This document shows positions 36,877-40,771 of a stretch of DNA of 40,771 nt, piece after piece. Source of the DNA: Dehalococcoidia bacterium (GTDB lineage Bacteria; Chloroflexota; Dehalococcoidia; Lucifugimonadales; Lucifugimonadaceae). The translations under genes were made by a program, and so were the position numbers. The DNA lies in the NCBI GenBank assembly GCA_029936155.1, contig JAPYUK010000015.1, positions 1-40,771 on the forward strand, written 5' to 3'. The notes beneath the pieces were generated by a model. It was not told the origin of the DNA, searched no databases, and saw only the letters and a program-made list of their open reading frames with translations. The stretch's first letter is position 1, and each line of letters begins with the position of its first letter.

Positions 36877-37673
36877 TTGCCGCCAGCCAACTCTTCGCCA
36901 CGCTCGAACGCAGTGCGTACTGCATCAGCAATCGTAGCCCGGAACCCGCCGTTTTCTAGTGCAGAAAGTCCTGCGGCCGTAGTACCGCCGGGTGAAGTCA
37001 CCATGTTTCGAAGTTCGGCAGGGTGCTTTCCCGACTCTCGTTGGAGTGCCGCACTCCCTAGAACAGTCTGTGAAGCAAGGTGCCGCGCTACATGATCGGG
37101 AAGTCCTAGCTCCACACCGGCATCGGTGAGAGCTTCTATGAATACGAAAACGTAACCCGGGCCGCTCCCACTCAAGGCAGTAGCAATATCAATGTTCTTC
37201 TCGTCGCTGAACTTCAACTCATCGCCGATTGCTTTGAGCATGCTGGCAACGAAATCGATCGTCGTCTGATCAACGTCATCAGAAGCTGTCCATGCCGATA
37301 TGCCTTTGCGAATCTGTGCGGGAGTGTTCGGCATTACTCGGATCAGTTTCTTGTGCCCGAGTTTTAGGCCGATCGAGTGCATCTTCACACCGGCCATGAT
37401 AGACAGCACGGTCTGACTCGCTTTGAGCACACCTTTCAGATCATCGGCAACTGCATCGAGTTGCTGCGGCTTTACTGAAAGAACGACGATATCTGCGCCA
37501 ATTACCGCTTTTTTATTGCTGTCCGTGACTTCAACACCGAGATCGTTTTTTAGCGACTCTCGACGAACCTCGAAGGGTTCACCAACAATGATGCTTGTGT
37601 CTAGTCCTGCATCGTTTACTCCGACGATAATGGCCTGCGCCATTACTCCGCCACCAATGAATGCAATTCGCAT
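36873..37673 (-). CDS. proC: Pyrroline-5-carboxylate reductase
   Basis: MRIAFIGGGVMAQAIIVGV, LIRVMPNTPAQIRKGISAW, ALSGSGPGYVFVFIEALTDAGVELGL, VTSPGGTTAAGLSALENGGFR. Confidence 0.97.
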   Translation of the reverse strand: MRIAFIGGGVMAQAIIVGVNDAGLDTSIIVGEPFEVRRESLKNDLGVEVTDSNKKAVIGADIVVLSVKPQQLDAVADDLKGVLKASQTVLSIMAGVKMHSIGLKLGHKKLIRVMPNTPAQIRKGISAWTASDDVDQTTIDFVASMLKAIGDELKFSDEKNIDIATALSGSGPGYVFVFIEALTDAGVELGLPDHVARHLASQTVLGSAALQRESGKHPAELRNMVTSPGGTTAAGLSALENGGFRATIADAVRTAFERGEELAGGK

Positions 37674-37836
37674 AATCGAAAACCGTGTGCTTCTTCTGGC
37701 TCGGGCTCATGAGCTGTTTCTCACAAGCTGAATATTGAGCGACTCGTATTCCGATTATACGGACGGACAGTGGTTAATTTCCCACCGTCTAAGTGCTGAA
37801 TTTTAGTGTCTGCGTACGTTTCGTCCGGGTATAGCC

Positions 37837-38844
37837 CTATGTAGTCAGGCCCTTGCGAGATGCGAGCGATGCCCCGAGCTTGAGTGCTTCGATCATGCTC
37901 ACCTCGCTGGCGATACCCGTTCCGGCGATATCGAATGCGGTGCCGTGATCCACGGAAGTCCTGAGGAAGGGAAGCCCCAGATTCACGGTCACCGACTGCT
38001 CGACTCCGTACACCTTGATCGGGATGTGCCCTTGATCGTGGTACATCACTACTACAACGTCGTACTTACCTGCCGATGCGCTGTTGAACACCGTGTCGGC
38101 AGGATGCGGACCACTGGCATCGATGCCTTCAGATATCGCCTGTGCAACAGCCGGGGCGATCTCATCCGCCTCCTCGCTACCGATCAGACCGTTGTCTGAA
38201 GCGTGCGGGTTCAGTGCTGCGATGGCGATCCGAGGGTTTTCGAATCCCCAGTTGTTGAATTTTTCGTTGGTTAGTCGCGTTGCCGTCATGATGTTTTCGG
38301 TGGTCACGTACTTCACCGCTTCGCTAAGTGACTTGTGCGTTGACAGGTGCATGCATCGCATCTGTCCACTCACCAGCATAGTTGCGACGTAACTGGAACC
38401 CGTTAGGCGCTTGAACACCTCCATGTGACCGGTATCTTTGCTTCCGCCCATATTCCACGACTCTTTGTTGACCGGAGCCGTGACCATGCCTTCAACGTCG
38501 CCGGCTATGCAAATCTTTGCAGCCTCTTCGACCCACAGATGGCTCGCAGATCCGGATCCGGCGTCATGCTTGCCAACGGGGAACTCAGTGCCCTCCCAGT
38601 CTCCGGGCGCAATTACTTCGAGTGACCCTGGTTCGCACCTGGCTTCGGCCGCCGAACTAACCCCGATTACTTTGTCGCTTGAGTTGATCGCGTTGAGTGC
38701 CTTTTGCACGACCAAAACCGTGCCTACAAGAACCGGCCGCATGATGTCGTACATCGACCGGTCTTGAAGTGCTTTGGCTACAACTTCCGGTCCGATTCCG
38801 GACGGATCACCAATAGTTACTGCGAGAAGGGGTTTGTTGGGCAT
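37837..38844 (-). CDS. pdxA: 4-hydroxythreonine-4-phosphate dehydrogenase
   Basis: VTIGDPSGIGPEVVAKAL, MVTAPVNKESWNMGGSKDTGHMEVF, VVVMYHDQGHIPIKVYGVEQSVTVNLGLPFLRTSVDHGTAFDIAGTGIA. Confidence 0.97.
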   Translation of the reverse strand: MPNKPLLAVTIGDPSGIGPEVVAKALQDRSMYDIMRPVLVGTVLVVQKALNAINSSDKVIGVSSAAEARCEPGSLEVIAPGDWEGTEFPVGKHDAGSGSASHLWVEEAAKICIAGDVEGMVTAPVNKESWNMGGSKDTGHMEVFKRLTGSSYVATMLVSGQMRCMHLSTHKSLSEAVKYVTTENIMTATRLTNEKFNNWGFENPRIAIAALNPHASDNGLIGSEEADEIAPAVAQAISEGIDASGPHPADTVFNSASAGKYDVVVVMYHDQGHIPIKVYGVEQSVTVNLGLPFLRTSVDHGTAFDIAGTGIASEVSMIEALKLGASLASRKGLTT

Positions 38845-38910
38845 GGAGAGAATGTTTTTTCGTTGTTAGTGGAAAACCTACGAAGAGAGTAATTAGATTA
38901 CCGCAGCAAC

Positions 38911-38942
38911 TGTCATGCTGAACTTGATTCAGTATCCCTCCC
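38911..38942 (+). repeat. Dispersed repeat copy 2 (TGTCATGCTGAACTTGATTCAGTATCCCTCCC)
   Basis: Shares TGTCATGCTGAA...TTCAGTATC with 33701-33731; reverse complement of 39006-39031. Confidence 0.8.
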
Positions 38943-39005
38943 AGATGGAAACTAGCTCCCAACCAAGTCCATTCGTTCGCACGTCGTCAGTCACGGATCA
39001 ATAGC

Positions 39006-39031
39006 GGTACTGAATTAAGTTCAGCATGACA
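39006..39031 (-). repeat. Dispersed repeat copy 3, inverted (GGTACTGAATTAAGTTCAGCATGACA)
   Basis: Inverted copy of 38911-38936 with two mismatches. Confidence 0.8.
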
Positions 39032-39101
39032 AACGGCGATGCCCAAAGAAAAGAGCCGACCAGATTACCCGGCCGACCCTTCACAATCACAATCTACTCA
39101 C

Positions 39102-40771
39102 CTAGCACTTGCTGTATCCGCACGAGAAGCACTTCAAGCAGCCTTCAACGTGAGCAACGGTCGATGAGCATTCCGGGCAGAGCTCATCTGTCGTTGCTCC
39201 AACGGGTACAGTCACCTTCTGTTCGTCACCCATCACCTGAATCGGCTGCGCAGTAGGCATCCCCAACTCTTTAGGTGTCGGCTGGTTGAACATCTCGGCC
39301 TGACTCGACTCGCCCTCTTCTAGGTCTTCCTGTGTCGGTAGTGCGATTGCTTCGGTTATGAGACGATCCAGTACAGACGCAATTGCATCCGGCACCGATC
39401 GAATCATCACACCGTCATCCCACGCTGGGACGTCGGTGATGCCACGAAGTTGCTCAGAAACATCTACAGGGTCGATTCCCGATCGCAGCGCTAGGGACGC
39501 CATTCGTGAAACGGCCTCGGCCATCGCTGCATCGTTACCACCGGCCTTGCCGTGGGTAGCGAACACCTCGAAGGGGCGGCTGTCGTTCGCCATGTTTATC
39601 GTGACGAATAGGTTCCCTCGACCGGTGCGAACCCGGCGGGTAATCCCGTTCAGCGTGGCGGGTCGTTCTGCTGGAGTGATGTACTGTGGAATGCCTTGAG
39701 ATTCGGTTTCTCCCTTAGCGCTATCGGTAGTACCTGTTGTCAGCACTTCCTTCTCGCGAGACCCTGCTCGGTAGACAGTGATGCCCTTGCAGGCGGTCTC
39801 CCATGCCAGCAGGTAAGCATCTTCAACATCTTCGACAGTCGCTTCATTCGGGAAGTTGACCGTCTTCGAAATACCGGCGTCGGTGCTCTCCTGGAAAGCA
39901 GCCTGCATCAGCACGTGATCCCGAGGCGAAATGTCGGATGCAACGTGGAACAGTCGCTTCACATCTTCCGGCACATCGTCTCGATCCTGAAGTGAACCGC
40001 CGTCGGAAAGGTGCTCCAACAGCTCCTCGCTGTAGAAACCACGTTCCTTCGAAATTCGGTCAAAGTTCTTGTCGACGTAGAAGAGCGTCTTGCCTTCAAG
40101 AATATTCTGCTTGCGGAATGCCAGAGCGAAGATCGGCTCGATACCACTGGACGCACCAGCAATCATCGAAATCGTTCCCGTAGGCGCAACCGTTAGACGG
40201 CATGCGTTTCGGTATGCCTTGTCACCACGTTTGGCAGCATCGGATGCGGCCCACGCCGGAAACGCACCGCGCTCTTCAGCCATCGCCTGTGACTCGAGAT
40301 CAGCGTTGTCTCGAATGAACGCCATCAACTTACGACCCAGATCGACAGCCTCTTCGGTGTCATAAGGAATCCCCAGCTGAACCAGCATGTCGGCAAATCC
40401 CATTAGACCCAGACCAAGCTTGCGAGTCGACTGAGTCATCGTCTCAATAGCCTCAACCGCGTACTTGTTAGCGTCGATAACGTTGTCGAGCATGCGAGTT
40501 GAAAGTCGAACTGTCTCGGCAAGCCGGTCCCAGTTAAAGTCGATCAAACCGGCCTCGTCGGTGTCGAGGAACTTGGCAACGTCGATCGAGCCAAGATTGC
40601 ACGACTCGTTTGGCAGCAGTGGCTGCTCGCCACATGGGTTCGTGGCCGTAATACGACCGAGGTGAAGCACCGGGCTGTTCCGGTTTACTTCATCTAGGAA
40701 GATCATTCCCGGCTCACCGTTTCTCCACGCACCGTAGACGATCTTGCTGAACACATCTCGTGCCTTCAGTC
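39102..40771 (-). CDS. Adenosylcobalamin-dependent (class II) ribonucleoside-diphosphate reductase, partial (5' end outside window)
   Basis: NPCGEQPLLPNESCNLGSIDVAKF, RKLGLGLMGFADMLVQLGIPYDTEEA, VAPTGTISMIAGASSGIEPIFALAF, C-terminal Cys-rich CPECSSTVAHVEGCLKCFSCGYSKC; open to window edge. Confidence 0.95.
   Translation of the reverse strand, partial: LKARDVFSKIVYGAWRNGEPGMIFLDEVNRNSPVLHLGRITATNPCGEQPLLPNESCNLGSIDVAKFLDTDEAGLIDFNWDRLAETVRLSTRMLDNVIDANKYAVEAIETMTQSTRKLGLGLMGFADMLVQLGIPYDTEEAVDLGRKLMAFIRDNADLESQAMAEERGAFPAWAASDAAKRGDKAYRNACRLTVAPTGTISMIAGASSGIEPIFALAFRKQNILEGKTLFYVDKNFDRISKERGFYSEELLEHLSDGGSLQDRDDVPEDVKRLFHVASDISPRDHVLMQAAFQESTDAGISKTVNFPNEATVEDVEDAYLLAWETACKGITVYRAGSREKEVLTTGTTDSAKGETESQGIPQYITPAERPATLNGITRRVRTGRGNLFVTINMANDSRPFEVFATHGKAGGNDAAMAEAVSRMASLALRSGIDPVDVSEQLRGITDVPAWDDGVMIRSVPDAIASVLDRLITEAIALPTQEDLEEGESSQAEMFNQPTPKELGMPTAQPIQVMGDEQKVTVPVGATTDELCPECSSTVAHVEGCLKCFSCGYSKC

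Noticed and set aside
1-40771. CRISPR arrays, prophage, transposases, canonical defence systems
   Set aside because: No regularly spaced direct repeats, integrase/transposase motifs, phage structural genes or known defence-gene motifs were seen in the ORFs.

Overview
This window looks like ordinary bacterial chromosome. The protein content (enolase-superfamily enzymes, Ldh-family oxidoreductases, LLM flavin enzymes, formamidase, DUF885, many serine hydrolases) resembles a Chloroflexi/SAR202-like genome, but that placement is inference only. I support about 30 CDS: a fused double-half ABC exporter, a sugar-acid-type catabolic block (mannonate dehydratase, TPP enzyme, SelA-like PLP enzyme, MFS, MR/MLE enolase), two class-C beta-lactamase-fold hydrolases, YaaA, a phosphotriesterase homologue, tandem Ldh oxidoreductases, a CinA-like/nucleotidylyltransferase pair, FIST, a HemL-like aminotransferase, formamidase, BirA, YggU, YggT, ProC, PdxA, and a partial class II ribonucleotide reductase at the right edge. 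No tRNA, rRNA, CRISPR array or transposase was recognised. The strongest observation is at 20105-20398: a 97-codon reading frame with one in-frame UGA (codon 30). It resembles the small 'CC/Se motif' (seleno)protein family. Directly after the UGA is a perfect 6-bp hairpin with a GGUC tetraloop, the same loop as the E. coli fdhF SECIS. The ORF track only sees the fragment after the UGA, so standard annotation would miss the gene. The window also holds several gene remnants: an ASCH/rhodanese head-to-head junction, a PlsY/membrane-protein chimera, a nitrilase lacking its catalytic middle, and a frame-broken small gene that keeps its RBS and terminator. A short dispersed inverted repeat is also present.
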